A stretch of 64,000 bases of DNA from Lachnospiraceae bacterium AC3007 (GTDB lineage: Bacteria > Bacillota > Clostridia > Lachnospirales > Lachnospiraceae): NCBI GenBank assembly GCA_000621405.1, contig KK211271.1, forward strand, positions 289,765-353,764, written 5' to 3'. Position numbers and translations under genes: made by a program. Below, in pieces: positions 44,345 to 52,728 of the stretch; the stretch's first letter is position 1, and each line of letters starts with the position of its first letter. The notes below the pieces were generated by a model, which saw only the letters and a list, made by a program, of their open reading frames with translations, did no database searches and was not told the origin of the DNA.

Positions 44345-46615
44345 TCATCTCATGCTGTTGATCAGTGTCTCCAGCAGTGAATTAACTGTATTGATGTATC
44401 TGGATGATGCATTGTATGCATTCTGATAGCGGATCATCTGGGTGAGCTCATCGCTGTCCGAGACTCCTACTACCTCCTGTCTCTGGTCATCCAGCGCCCT
44501 CTTCATGGCATCCAGATTCTCGGATACGGCCCTGTAGACCTTGCCGTTGGTGCCGTTCTCACTTATTATCGCTGAGTAGTATCCGAAGAAATCAAGTCTC
44601 GTACCGGTATCCGGATTCAGTGAGCCGTACTTGTCTTCGAAGAGACGCGCAAGAGCGTCTGCCTTGACCTGGTCTCTTGAGCCGTCCGGAAGGCGGAAAC
44701 CGTTGTTCATATAGGTAGGTGTCTTCTGTACTATGGGATTGACCATGATATTGCCCGTGGTCCATCCGTCCGTCCCGTCCGTGATCCTTTTTTCTATATA
44801 TTCTTTACCGTTCTGGTCGTATCTGACCACGTCCTCGGTGACTCTCTTGAAGAGGAGATTGTCTCCTTCCGCTCCCTCGTAAGTGCCGTTGGATGACAGG
44901 ACCTTGTTGATGCCCGTCACGACACCGCGAACGAGGTTGTCGAATTCTGCCATGACCTTCATGACAGATGAACCGGCCGTCTTTTCATCAAAATATACTG
45001 CGCTGTCAGCTTCGCTGATACCGAGCTTGCCGACCACGACGTTGGAATCGACATTGGTGACCGTTCCGTCATCCGCGACATAGTATGCATCAAACGCGGT
45101 CATCGTACTGAACTGGCCTCCGGACCTCTTCGCCATATATTCTATGCCCTGGATATTGATCCTTCCGCGGGCATCCAGAGAGCCGACAGCAGACCCTGTC
45201 GGCGAGTCTTCGGTGACAGCTCCTGCATCGGATATGTAATAGTCCTTGCCGGAGATCGTGAACTTGCCGTCAGAAGCAACATCGTATACCCTTCCTTCCT
45301 TATCGAAGGTATATTCATTGATAGCCGTTACTAAGGTACGACCGGCGTCTACTTTATAAGTCTTGTCTGTGCCATCGATCGTAAATCGTCCTTCGGAATC
45401 GATCGTACCGACAGGATCTCCCGAAGTCGAACCTTTGTGGATCGTTGATCCTACGATGTAATAATCCTGACCGTCTATTTCGAACATGCCGGTATCACTC
45501 ACGGCATATCTTTTGCCATCCTTCTCCTTCTGTTCGAAATGACCAAGGTTATCCTTATATGGAATATATTCCTTACCGTCTATGGTTATGGCCTTATTGA
45601 GTTCGGGGAAATCCTGACTTGTCTCGCCTGCCTTGAAGAGATCCTTGTACGTGGCTCTCCTGTTGCCTCTTGCATTGTAGAGAGCCTTGAGGGATCCTAT
45701 ATCCGAATTCCGGTCAGAGGAGATGATCTCCGTCTGATCGAAGACGTCCTGATTCTTATACAGAGGCCATACAGGCACATAGAAGCCGTCCTCGACGGGA
45801 TCCTTCACATGCATCGCGATGTCCTCTGCGAAGTATTTATTATACTCATCCCCCGTCATGTAGCCCATCTGATTGAAGTAATCCTGGGTCACGAAGTCGG
45901 TGCCCTCAAACTGTACCGTGACTATGCCGTAATAGCCCTCATCATAAGTGATACGGCCGAATGCGCCGAGCTCATCGAGCAGCTGGTCCCTGGCATCCCT
46001 GTAGTCATTGGCGCGCTCGATGCCGCCGGTCTCAATGGCCGTGATCTTCTGATTGAGTTCCCATATCTTCTTGCCGTAATCATTTATCTTGTCTATGGTC
46101 TCTTTGATCTGTATATTAATATTATCCTGATATTCCGCCAGGCCGTTGTAGACTCCCTGAGCCCTCTCTACAAAGCTCTGAGCCTTGCTGACCAGCAGTG
46201 CCTGATTCGTCGCATCCTCAGGCATCTTCTTCAGCTCATCCACTGCCCTGTAGAAATCAATGAAGGAATCCTGAAAAGCAACACCTTCGAGCTCTCCGAA
46301 GAGTGTCTCCATCTCGGCTACTATATTGTAATTGGTCTCGTAGTACTCGGTGCGGCCGAGCTCCTGGCGATATGCCTTGTCGAGGAAATAGTCTCTGACT
46401 GCGCGGACATCAGCATAAGACACGCCAAGACCTACCTGCTTCGGAGAGACGTATGCATTGCCTATGGTGTCATACATCCTGTTCGCCTGCAGAGTCTGCT
46501 GACGCGTATAGCCCTTTGTGCTGATATTGGATAAGTTGTGCGCTGTGGTATTAAGTGCGTTCTGGTTGGTCACCAGCCCTGACGCTCCTACATAAAGACC
46601 GGAAAAAAGCGACAT
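44345..46615 (-). CDS. flgK: Hook-associated protein FlgK (first copy) with repeat insert
   Basis: 756 residues. N-terminus SGLYVGASGLVTNQNALNTTAHNLSNISTKGYTRQQT and C-terminus VGVSDSDELTQMIRYQNAYNASSRYINTVNSLLETLINSM are diagnostic for FlgK. Residues about 342-535 are a beta-rich insert with several units of the type ITIDGKEYIPY...GHF, FTIDGTDKTY, FTISGKDYYISDAGAV, resembling the units in FlgL. AGGAGAG precedes the ATG. It follows flgN by about 30 bases and belongs to the flgM-flgN-flgK-flgK-flgL unit. Confidence 0.93.
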   Translation of the reverse strand: MSLFSGLYVGASGLVTNQNALNTTAHNLSNISTKGYTRQQTLQANRMYDTIGNAYVSPKQVGLGVSYADVRAVRDYFLDKAYRQELGRTEYYETNYNIVAEMETLFGELEGVAFQDSFIDFYRAVDELKKMPEDATNQALLVSKAQSFVERAQGVYNGLAEYQDNINIQIKETIDKINDYGKKIWELNQKITAIETGGIERANDYRDARDQLLDELGAFGRITYDEGYYGIVTVQFEGTDFVTQDYFNQMGYMTGDEYNKYFAEDIAMHVKDPVEDGFYVPVWPLYKNQDVFDQTEIISSDRNSDIGSLKALYNARGNRRATYKDLFKAGETSQDFPELNKAITIDGKEYIPYKDNLGHFEQKEKDGKRYAVSDTGMFEIDGQDYYIVGSTIHKGSTSGDPVGTIDSEGRFTIDGTDKTYKVDAGRTLVTAINEYTFDKEGRVYDVASDGKFTISGKDYYISDAGAVTEDSPTGSAVGSLDARGRINIQGIEYMAKRSGGQFSTMTAFDAYYVADDGTVTNVDSNVVVGKLGISEADSAVYFDEKTAGSSVMKVMAEFDNLVRGVVTGINKVLSSNGTYEGAEGDNLLFKRVTEDVVRYDQNGKEYIEKRITDGTDGWTTGNIMVNPIVQKTPTYMNNGFRLPDGSRDQVKADALARLFEDKYGSLNPDTGTRLDFFGYYSAIISENGTNGKVYRAVSENLDAMKRALDDQRQEVVGVSDSDELTQMIRYQNAYNASSRYINTVNSLLETLINSMR

Positions 46616-46646
46616 ATCTCTCTCCTCGCAAAACCTTTATCTTCGG

Positions 46647-47165
46647 TTACTGTTTTGCGTCAAAGCCGCCAGTCGATCCTCCCAGAGCTGATCCTGCGAT
46701 CCCGGCAGAGCGGTTGTAATTGCTCGTCTCCGGTGCGGATCTTTGAGATTTGATAAGATTCAGATTGAAATCCACTATATCCAGTGACTGTCTGATGAGC
46801 TCGCGGTTCTGGTCGTTGATGATCTTGAGCTCGCCCACAGTGGCTTTGAGCCGGTCGCGGAGTTCGATCATTGCGTCTCTCTCCGACGGCCTGTTTTCAA
46901 GCATTTCAATTAGATGCGAAAGCTTCAAAGTCCCAACGTCCCTGTTCATGACTTCGGCGATATCTTTCATGGCCTCAGCCCTCTTTATATCGAGGGCAAT
47001 GAGTCTGTCAACCACCGACTGTTCCTCATCCGTGACAGTTTGAAGTTTTTCTATCTCGCCCGCGATAATGATCGGGGTCTTCTTTTTCGACAGATCCAGT
47101 AATGTGACGTATTCACTTTCTTCTTTTGTAAGTGCGTCGATCAGTACCTCTATAAGGCTCGCCAC
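46647..47165 (-). CDS. flgN: Flagellar export chaperone FlgN
   Basis: 172 residues, helical, with SLIEVLIDALTKEESEYVTLLDLSKKKTPIIIAGEIEKLQTVTDEEQSVVDRL typical of FlgN, the export chaperone for FlgK and FlgL. Its position directly before two flgK genes supports this. The start is GTG with GGAGTG upstream. The C-terminus is Gly/Ser rich and probably unstructured, where substrate binding is expected. Confidence 0.92.
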   Translation of the reverse strand: MASLIEVLIDALTKEESEYVTLLDLSKKKTPIIIAGEIEKLQTVTDEEQSVVDRLIALDIKRAEAMKDIAEVMNRDVGTLKLSHLIEMLENRPSERDAMIELRDRLKATVGELKIINDQNRELIRQSLDIVDFNLNLIKSQRSAPETSNYNRSAGIAGSALGGSTGGFDAKQ

Positions 47166-47184
47166 GTCACATCACTCCGATCTG

Positions 47185-47469
47185 TCAAAGTCCTGCTGCT
47201 TCGTTGTACTTGGCAAGCAGTTTGTCCGCAAAGCTCTCACCTGATACATTATATGTACCGTCAGCGATCTGCTTCTTGAGTTCCGCAATCCTGTTGGCTC
47301 TCACATCGGGAGCGTTCTTGACTGCTGTCTTTGCCGTCTGGATGTCCTTTCCTATGCTGGAGATCTCCACAGCGTCATGTCCGCCTGATACTTTGCCGGA
47401 CTTTGCAACCTTCTTGTTCTTGCCGACTCCGTATACCTGCTGGATCTGTGTAAGTGCATCTATACGCAT
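47185..47469 (-). CDS. flgM: Anti-sigma-28 factor FlgM
   Basis: 94 residues from the ATG at 47469 (AAAGGAGGAG upstream). The C-terminal half (DVRANRIAELKKQIADGTYNVSGESFADKLL) is the sigma-28-binding FlgM domain; the N-terminal half is Lys/Gly rich. FlgM holds sigma-28 inactive until it is exported through the finished hook. It heads the operon behind a sigma-28-type promoter, giving the usual feedback. Confidence 0.95.
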   Translation of the reverse strand: MRIDALTQIQQVYGVGKNKKVAKSGKVSGGHDAVEISSIGKDIQTAKTAVKNAPDVRANRIAELKKQIADGTYNVSGESFADKLLAKYNEAAGL

Positions 47470-47523
47470 TGAAGTTCTCCTCCTTTCTTCAAAAATATGC
47501 AAATCCTTTTGCCTACACTATAT

Positions 47524-47550
47524 TTATCGGCAGCAAAACAAAATATATTA
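47524..47550 (-). promoter_or_regulatory. Sigma-28-type promoter of the flgM operon
   Basis: On the minus strand TAAT, 15 bases, GCCGATAA, one base from consensus, 55 bases before the flgM start. Confidence 0.8.
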
Positions 47551-47581
47551 CCCCGAACCCTAAATATAGATTGTATTTATT

Positions 47582-47770
47582 TAAATACAAAGCCCAATCT
47601 CAATGAAAATAAGCGCGCATGCTTGCATGCGGGTGCTTATTTTCATTAGAGATGCTAATAAATATGAGCATAAAAGCCGCGATTCCGAAGGGTCGCGGCG
47701 ATATGCGAATATTTATAGGGCGGTGAAAGCGTGCAAAGCACGCGAAGCCGCCCGTCGGGCTTTGTATTTA
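47582..47770. ncRNA. Three-hairpin element closed by a 14-bp stem
   Basis: Outer arms TAAATACAAAGCCC (47582) and its perfect complement (47757-47770) close three inner stems: AATGAAAATAAGC/GCTTATTTTCATT, GCCGCGA/TCGCGGC, and a nested GGGCGG-AGCGTGC/GCACGC-GCCGCCC. The right arm ends on the cobQ stop codon. It may be a structured RNA, a terminator region or a MITE; no family was recognised. Confidence 0.55.
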
Positions 47771-49366
47771 CCCCAGCAACTCATACACTTTCTTCATATT
47801 AATATGCTCCCGCAGAGTATCTGCGAGGACATCATAGCAGGCTTCCCTGAAAGCGCGCTGATCGGTCTGGCGCGAAAGATCGAGCTCTACACCCCTGCGC
47901 ACCGCCAGAGCCTTAAGAACGGCCGCAGCTATACCGGCCCTGTCGAAGAAGCCGTGTACATAGGTCCCATATACATCCTGCCCGGTGCTCAGGAGTACCG
48001 GCGCCGGCTCGTTCGTATTATGTAAACCGAATATATCAAGCAAACCGAATGTATCATGTAAACTGTCTGCGTTATGCAAGCTGTTTGTGCTATGCACGCC
48101 ATCTTGATTATGTAAACCGCACTCATCTTCTGTCCACTGTGTCCTCCCCGCGTGGATCTCATATCCCTCATACTCCATCCCGGAGAGTACGCTGAATATT
48201 CCTTCTATATCATTATCCAGACTGCCTTCTGTCTGCGCCCTGTGCTTTTCCTTCTTAAGGACTGTCTCCACAGGCAGCAGACCGAGTCCCTGTATATCCC
48301 TTTCTTCCGGTGATCCCTCAGTCTCTACGCCATCGGGGTCGCTTATCCTTCTGCCGAGGATCTGCATTCCCCCGCAGATTCCGAATATCGGGACTTTCCC
48401 GGCTAGTTTACATAATTCGTCAGCCAGTCCGCTCTCCTTCAGAAAGCGCATATCTCCTATCGTATTCTTTGTTCCGGGGATGATGATAAGGTCTGCCCTC
48501 CGAAGTTCTTCCGGATCCGTTGTGTAGAGCACGCAGACGTCCTTATTCTGCTCGAAGGGGTCCATATCCGAGAAGTTGGATATCCGGGGAAGGCGGATCA
48601 CGGCTATAGTGATGAGGGCGCTCTCATCCCTTGTCCGCTCAAAGCGGCCGGTCAGACTGTCCTCATCCTCAAGCTTAAGATCCGGTATGAAAGGCACCAC
48701 TCCGAGGACCGGTATTCCTGTCCTTGCCGTAATCTCAGTTATCCCTGTATCAAGAAGCGAAGGATCGCCGCGGAACTTATTTATCACGAAACCCTTTATG
48801 CGGCTTCTCTCATCCGGATCGAGAAGCATCACGGTACCGTACAGCTGGGCGAACACACCGCCCCTGTCGATATCGGCGACAAGGATGACGGGCGAATCAA
48901 TAAGGCGCGCCAGTCCCATGTTCACTATGTCGTTTTCCTTAAGATTGATCTCTGCCGGACTGCCCGCACCCTCTATCACGACGGGCGAATACACGGAAGA
49001 CAGCGAATCATATGCTTTCTTTATCACAGGGATCAGGCTCTTCTTGTATTCAAAGTATTCTCTGGCCGGCATGTTGCCGACAGGCCGCCCGTTCACTATG
49101 ACCTGCGAGCCCGTATCATCAGTAGGCTTCAGGAGTACGGGGTTCATCGATACCTCAGGCTCCGCTCCCGCAGCATATGCCTGCATCACCTGGGCCCGGC
49201 CCATCTCGAGCCCGGCGCGCGTCACATATGAGTTCAGTGCCATATTCTGGGATTTAAAAGGTGCGGGACTATAGCCGTCCTGTTTGAAGATACGGCATAG
49301 TCCCGCAGTGATAAGACTTTTTCCGACACCTGACATGGTGCCCTGTATCATTATATTATGGGGCAT
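47768..49366 (-). CDS. cobQ: Cobyric acid synthase
   Basis: Amidates side chains b, d, e and g of adenosylcobyrinate diamide using ATP and glutamine. 532 residues: ATP-binding domain with MIQGTMSGVGKSLITAGLCRIF, FKSQNMALNSYVT and VIEGAGSPAEINL; glutaminase domain with IFGICGGMQILG near residue 327, whose Cys is catalytic, and the His in YGTYVHGFFD near 464. Residues about 417-453 are extra: six tandem hexapeptides (LHN type) encoded by 18-bp repeats. The gene is about 35 residues longer than relatives for this reason. Confidence 0.95.
   Translation of the reverse strand: MPHNIMIQGTMSGVGKSLITAGLCRIFKQDGYSPAPFKSQNMALNSYVTRAGLEMGRAQVMQAYAAGAEPEVSMNPVLLKPTDDTGSQVIVNGRPVGNMPAREYFEYKKSLIPVIKKAYDSLSSVYSPVVIEGAGSPAEINLKENDIVNMGLARLIDSPVILVADIDRGGVFAQLYGTVMLLDPDERSRIKGFVINKFRGDPSLLDTGITEITARTGIPVLGVVPFIPDLKLEDEDSLTGRFERTRDESALITIAVIRLPRISNFSDMDPFEQNKDVCVLYTTDPEELRRADLIIIPGTKNTIGDMRFLKESGLADELCKLAGKVPIFGICGGMQILGRRISDPDGVETEGSPEERDIQGLGLLPVETVLKKEKHRAQTEGSLDNDIEGIFSVLSGMEYEGYEIHAGRTQWTEDECGLHNQDGVHSTNSLHNADSLHDTFGLLDIFGLHNTNEPAPVLLSTGQDVYGTYVHGFFDRAGIAAAVLKALAVRRGVELDLSRQTDQRAFREACYDVLADTLREHINMKKVYELLG
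48018..48125. repeat. Six-copy 18-bp tandem repeat inside cobQ, built on the TTATGTAAACC motif
   Basis: Six consecutive 18-base units start at 48018, 48036, 48054, 48072, 48090 and 48108. The first and last begin with exact TTATGTAAACC; the inner four are diverged. They encode hexapeptides of the form G/S-L-H-N-x-x. Confidence 0.85.
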
Positions 49367-49378
49367 CAGTCTTTAAGA

Positions 49379-49612
49379 TCACCCCTCGCCGAGCGGATTC
49401 CCGCATACCTTTCCGCTCTTATCTATGTTAGGGCATGTCTTATATCTAACCGACCCGTCGGGGAAGAACTCCTGATGAACCGTCCCTCCGCACTTCGGGC
49501 AGATCATATCCATCTTCATGGGTTTCTTACTCTTCTGCTGCCCCCAGTCAAAACTCACTCCTCCGGCCACGCCCTCGAGCGCATCGTCGGAAAGCTTTAA
49601 TTTCTCGTCCAT
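49379..49612 (-). CDS. Double-glycine-leader-like peptide with zinc ribbon
   Basis: 77 residues. The N-terminus MDEKLKLSDDALEGVAGG resembles leaders that are cut behind GG by peptidase-containing ABC exporters. The rest is Lys-rich and then a four-Cys zinc ribbon (CPKCGG ... CPN ... VCGN). A good AGGAGG lies upstream. It is 12 bases before cobQ and probably cotranscribed with it. No maturation or export genes are visible, so it could equally be a cytosolic zinc protein. Confidence 0.55.
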   Translation of the reverse strand: MDEKLKLSDDALEGVAGGVSFDWGQQKSKKPMKMDMICPKCGGTVHQEFFPDGSVRYKTCPNIDKSGKVCGNPLGEG

Positions 49613-49751
49613 GATGATCCTCCTTGTATCTGTCCTGACTCTTATACTAAATTATACGAAGGAAAAATAAAAGTGGCAGTTTTTTGTATGTGATATACTA
49701 TACGGGACACAGGCAGAGCAAAGGAACCGGGCCCGTATCCGGCAATAATAT

Positions 49752-50726
49752 ATGAATAAAAGATCAAAACTCAGCATCATAGTCATCGTCCTTCTGGGGC
49801 TGCTCGTCGCAGGCTCCGTCTTTTTTGTCGTAAAACATTCGGGTTTACATAACTTGCCACAGGGAACAACAAACAATTCCGATCAAAGCGCCGCGCAGGG
49901 CGTGCCGCCGGGAGCAGATCAAAGCGCAGATCAGAGTGCGGCGCAAAGCACGGCAGGCGGTGGTCTGACCATCTATAATCTCGACGTCGGCAAGGCCGAC
50001 TGCGCCGTCATCATCTCGGAGGGCAGCACGGGCATCATCGATGCCGCGACGCCGGAGGCCTGTGACACCATCGATCATTTCCTTGTAAATAAAAACATTT
50101 CTTCCTTTGATTATATGATCCTGACCCACTACGACCGCGACCATATAGGCAGCGCTGTTGATATCCTCGAAAAATACGATGTCGGGAGCATATATATCCC
50201 CGATTACGTGAGCGCAAAGGAATACTATGCCCCTCTTATGAAAGCTCTTGACGGCAGGGACGGAGTCACAACAGTAAGCGGGGATCCTCTGGATGTAACC
50301 CTTCCGGATCTTTCTTTGAGGATACTTCCAGCGACCGACCCCGAGGCGCTGAAGGCCGATGAAAAAGACTACGACAACAATATGTCCCTCATCTGTTTGA
50401 TGACGTACGGCGACAGCAGGTTTTTATTTACAGGAGATATCGAACACGACCGCATAGCGCAGATCCTTAACGACGGGGAAGACATATCCGCCGACTGGAT
50501 CAAGATCCCGCACCACGGCTCATACGAAAAGAAGATCAAGAAGCTCCTCAAGGCCACAGGCGCGCAATACGCGGTAATAAGCACATCCACGGACAATCCC
50601 CCGGATGAAAAGCTCATGTCCGCGATCGATAAAAAGGGTATCGACGTCTTCAGCACGGCCGACGGAGATGTGGTCACGACGAGCGACGGGAAGACGGTGG
50701 TGGTGTCAGGGGGACGTACCTTTTGA
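49752..50726 (+). CDS. Membrane-anchored MBL-fold hydrolase, ComEC-C-terminal-like
   Basis: 324 residues: one N-terminal membrane helix (about 7-27), a Gln/Ser/Ala/Asp-rich linker with repeated ADQSA, then a metallo-beta-lactamase fold from residue about 75 with LTHYDRDHIG near residue 134, FTGDIEHD near residue 226 and IPHHGS near residue 252. Similar extracellular domains occur in ComEC and related proteins that act on DNA or phosphodiesters. The last residues and stop codon are contributed by a REP palindrome (50702 onward), so the original end has been replaced. Confidence 0.85.
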   Translation: MNKRSKLSIIVIVLLGLLVAGSVFFVVKHSGLHNLPQGTTNNSDQSAAQGVPPGADQSADQSAAQSTAGGGLTIYNLDVGKADCAVIISEGSTGIIDAATPEACDTIDHFLVNKNISSFDYMILTHYDRDHIGSAVDILEKYDVGSIYIPDYVSAKEYYAPLMKALDGRDGVTTVSGDPLDVTLPDLSLRILPATDPEALKADEKDYDNNMSLICLMTYGDSRFLFTGDIEHDRIAQILNDGEDISADWIKIPHHGSYEKKIKKLLKATGAQYAVISTSTDNPPDEKLMSAIDKKGIDVFSTADGDVVTTSDGKTVVVSGGRTF

Positions 50727-50771
50727 CACCTTTGCACTACAAGGTGTCAAAAGGTACGTCCCCCTGACACC
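50702..50771. repeat. REP-like perfect inverted repeat, family A (31-bp arms)
   Basis: Arms 50702-50732 and 50741-50771 are perfect reverse complements around an eight-base loop, with the same core as at 39028. The left arm encodes the C-terminus (SGGRTF) and stop of the MBL-fold protein. Confidence 0.9.
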
Positions 50772-50840
50772 CCTGATGCATTTTCTCCCGCTCTGTGATA
50801 TGATATCCGGTGCGGTCATCAGGTTAAAGGAGTGCATATC

Positions 50841-51020
50841 ATGCTGCCAAACGATCCAAACATGCTTTTGAGTTATATCAATACAGGGCTTCGCGATAAG
50901 TACAGCGACCTTGATGACATGGCAGCTGCAGAGGACTTTGATGCGCACGCCGTAAGCGAGAAGCTTGAGGGCGCGGGATACAGCTACGACAGCGATCTGA
51001 AGCGGTTCGTCGCAAAGTGA
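50841..51020 (+). CDS. DUF4250-type small protein
   Basis: 59 residues beginning MLPNDPNMLLSYINTGLRDKYSDLDD, which I recognise as the DUF4250 pattern of Clostridia; no function is known. The ATG at 50841 follows AAAGGAG at good spacing. It lies between the MBL-fold gene and gpmI, 46 bases before the latter. No membrane segment or signal is seen. Confidence 0.75.
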   Translation: MLPNDPNMLLSYINTGLRDKYSDLDDMAAAEDFDAHAVSEKLEGAGYSYDSDLKRFVAK

Positions 51021-51066
51021 GCGCAGCCCGGCGCACAGGAAAATAAAACCACATAGGGAGGAACAT

Positions 51067-52662
51067 ATGAGACAGAAACCTGTTGTTTTGATGGTACTTG
51101 ACGGATACGGCCTGTCGGATGAGCACGATGCAAATGCCGTATACATGGCGAATACGCCGGTGATGGACAAGCTTATGGCTGAATGCCCCTTTCAGAAGGG
51201 ATACGCATCCGGTCTTGCCGTAGGACTTCCCGACGGACAGATGGGCAACTCCGAGGTCGGACATATGAACATCGGCTCCGGCCGCATCATCTACCAGGAT
51301 CTCACACTGATCACGAAATACATAGAAGAAGGCGTCTTCTTCAAGAACGAGGAGCTGTTGGCTGCAATAAATAACTGCAAGAAGAACAACTCCGACCTTC
51401 ATATCTGGGGCCTGCTCTCCGACGGCGGAGTGCACAGCCACAACACGCACCTCTACGGACTTCTCGAGCTCTGCAAAAGAGAGGACTTCAAGGACGTGTA
51501 TCTCCATCCCTTCTTTGACGGCAGGGACACACCTCCCGCATCCGGCAAGGACTATCTCCAGCAGCTTATCGACAAGACGAAGGAGATCGGAGTAGGTAAG
51601 GTTGCTTCTCTTTCCGGCCGCTACTACGCTATGGACAGGGACAACAACTGGGACCGCATCCAGAAGGCGTATGATTCTCTGGTGCTCGGCGAGGGTGTCA
51701 AAGCCACCGATCCCATCAAGGCGATGCAGGATTCATATGACAATGACGTGACAGACGAGTTCGTACTGCCCACAGTCATCACGAACGAGGACGGTTCTCC
51801 GGTATCGGTGGTAAAGCCAAACGATTCCGTGATCTTCTTTAATTTCCGTCCCGACAGGGCGCGCGAGATAACAAAGGCGTTCTGCTTCTCGGATGATGAC
51901 ATCAAGGCGCAGGGCGGCGATCCCTCCGACACCAAATCCATAGCATTCCTGAAGAGAGCGAACGGTTTCATGCCGCTCACCTACGTGTGCTTCAAGGATT
52001 ACGACGAGACGATCCCCAACAAGCTTGTGGCCTTCAAGAAGGAGGAAATAAAAAATACCCTCGGCGAATATCTTGCTGCCTGCGGCTTGAAGCAGCTCCG
52101 TCTTGCGGAGACCGAGAAGTACGCTCACGTGACCTTCTTCTTCAACGGAGGCATCGAGGAGCCGAATAAGGACGAAGAAAGGATACTCGTCAATTCTCCT
52201 GCAGTGGCGACCTATGACTTAAAGCCCGAGATGAGCGCGCCCGAGGTATCGGAAAAGCTCGATGCCGCCATCACCTCCGGCAAGTTTGATGTGATAATAA
52301 TCAACTTCGCAAATCCCGACATGGTAGGCCACACAGGAGTACTGGAGGCTGCCATCAAGGCTGTCGAGCGCATCGACCAGTGCGTGGGCGCCGCTGTAGA
52401 CGCCGTGAAGAAGATGAACGGAGCGCTCTTCATCTGCGCCGATCACGGCAATGCAGAGCAGATGATCAATCACGAGACAGGCGAGCCCCACACGGCGCAC
52501 ACCACGAATCCCGTGCCCTTCATCCTCTACAACTACGATCCGGCATATACTCTGCGCGAGGGCGGCAAGCTCTGCGACATAGCCCCGACTCTCCTTGAGA
52601 TCATGGGACTTCCCCAGCCCGCCGAGATGACCGGCCAGTCCCTGCTCGTCAAGAAAGCTTAG
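51067..52662 (+). CDS. gpmI: 2,3-bisphosphoglycerate-independent phosphoglycerate mutase
   Basis: Glycolytic enzyme, manganese dependent. 531 residues with VVLMVLDGYGLS near the N-terminus and the phosphoserine region PDGQMGNSEVGHMNIGSGR near residue 58, and metal ligands in FICADHGNAEQM and PHTAHTTNPVPF near 457-480. GGGAGGAACAT precedes the ATG. It is a housekeeping gene lying between DUF4250 and cbiC. Confidence 0.97.
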   Translation: MRQKPVVLMVLDGYGLSDEHDANAVYMANTPVMDKLMAECPFQKGYASGLAVGLPDGQMGNSEVGHMNIGSGRIIYQDLTLITKYIEEGVFFKNEELLAAINNCKKNNSDLHIWGLLSDGGVHSHNTHLYGLLELCKREDFKDVYLHPFFDGRDTPPASGKDYLQQLIDKTKEIGVGKVASLSGRYYAMDRDNNWDRIQKAYDSLVLGEGVKATDPIKAMQDSYDNDVTDEFVLPTVITNEDGSPVSVVKPNDSVIFFNFRPDRAREITKAFCFSDDDIKAQGGDPSDTKSIAFLKRANGFMPLTYVCFKDYDETIPNKLVAFKKEEIKNTLGEYLAACGLKQLRLAETEKYAHVTFFFNGGIEEPNKDEERILVNSPAVATYDLKPEMSAPEVSEKLDAAITSGKFDVIIINFANPDMVGHTGVLEAAIKAVERIDQCVGAAVDAVKKMNGALFICADHGNAEQMINHETGEPHTAHTTNPVPFILYNYDPAYTLREGGKLCDIAPTLLEIMGLPQPAEMTGQSLLVKKA

Positions 52663-52728
52663 CAGGATCAGACCTGCAATGTCCTATGTGTTACACCGGA
52701 CTGAAGCAGGCCATAGCAAAAAATATAA

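Noticed and set aside
34071..47502. Plus-strand ORFs across the flagellar region
   Set aside because: They are antisense shadows of strongly recognisable minus-strand genes.
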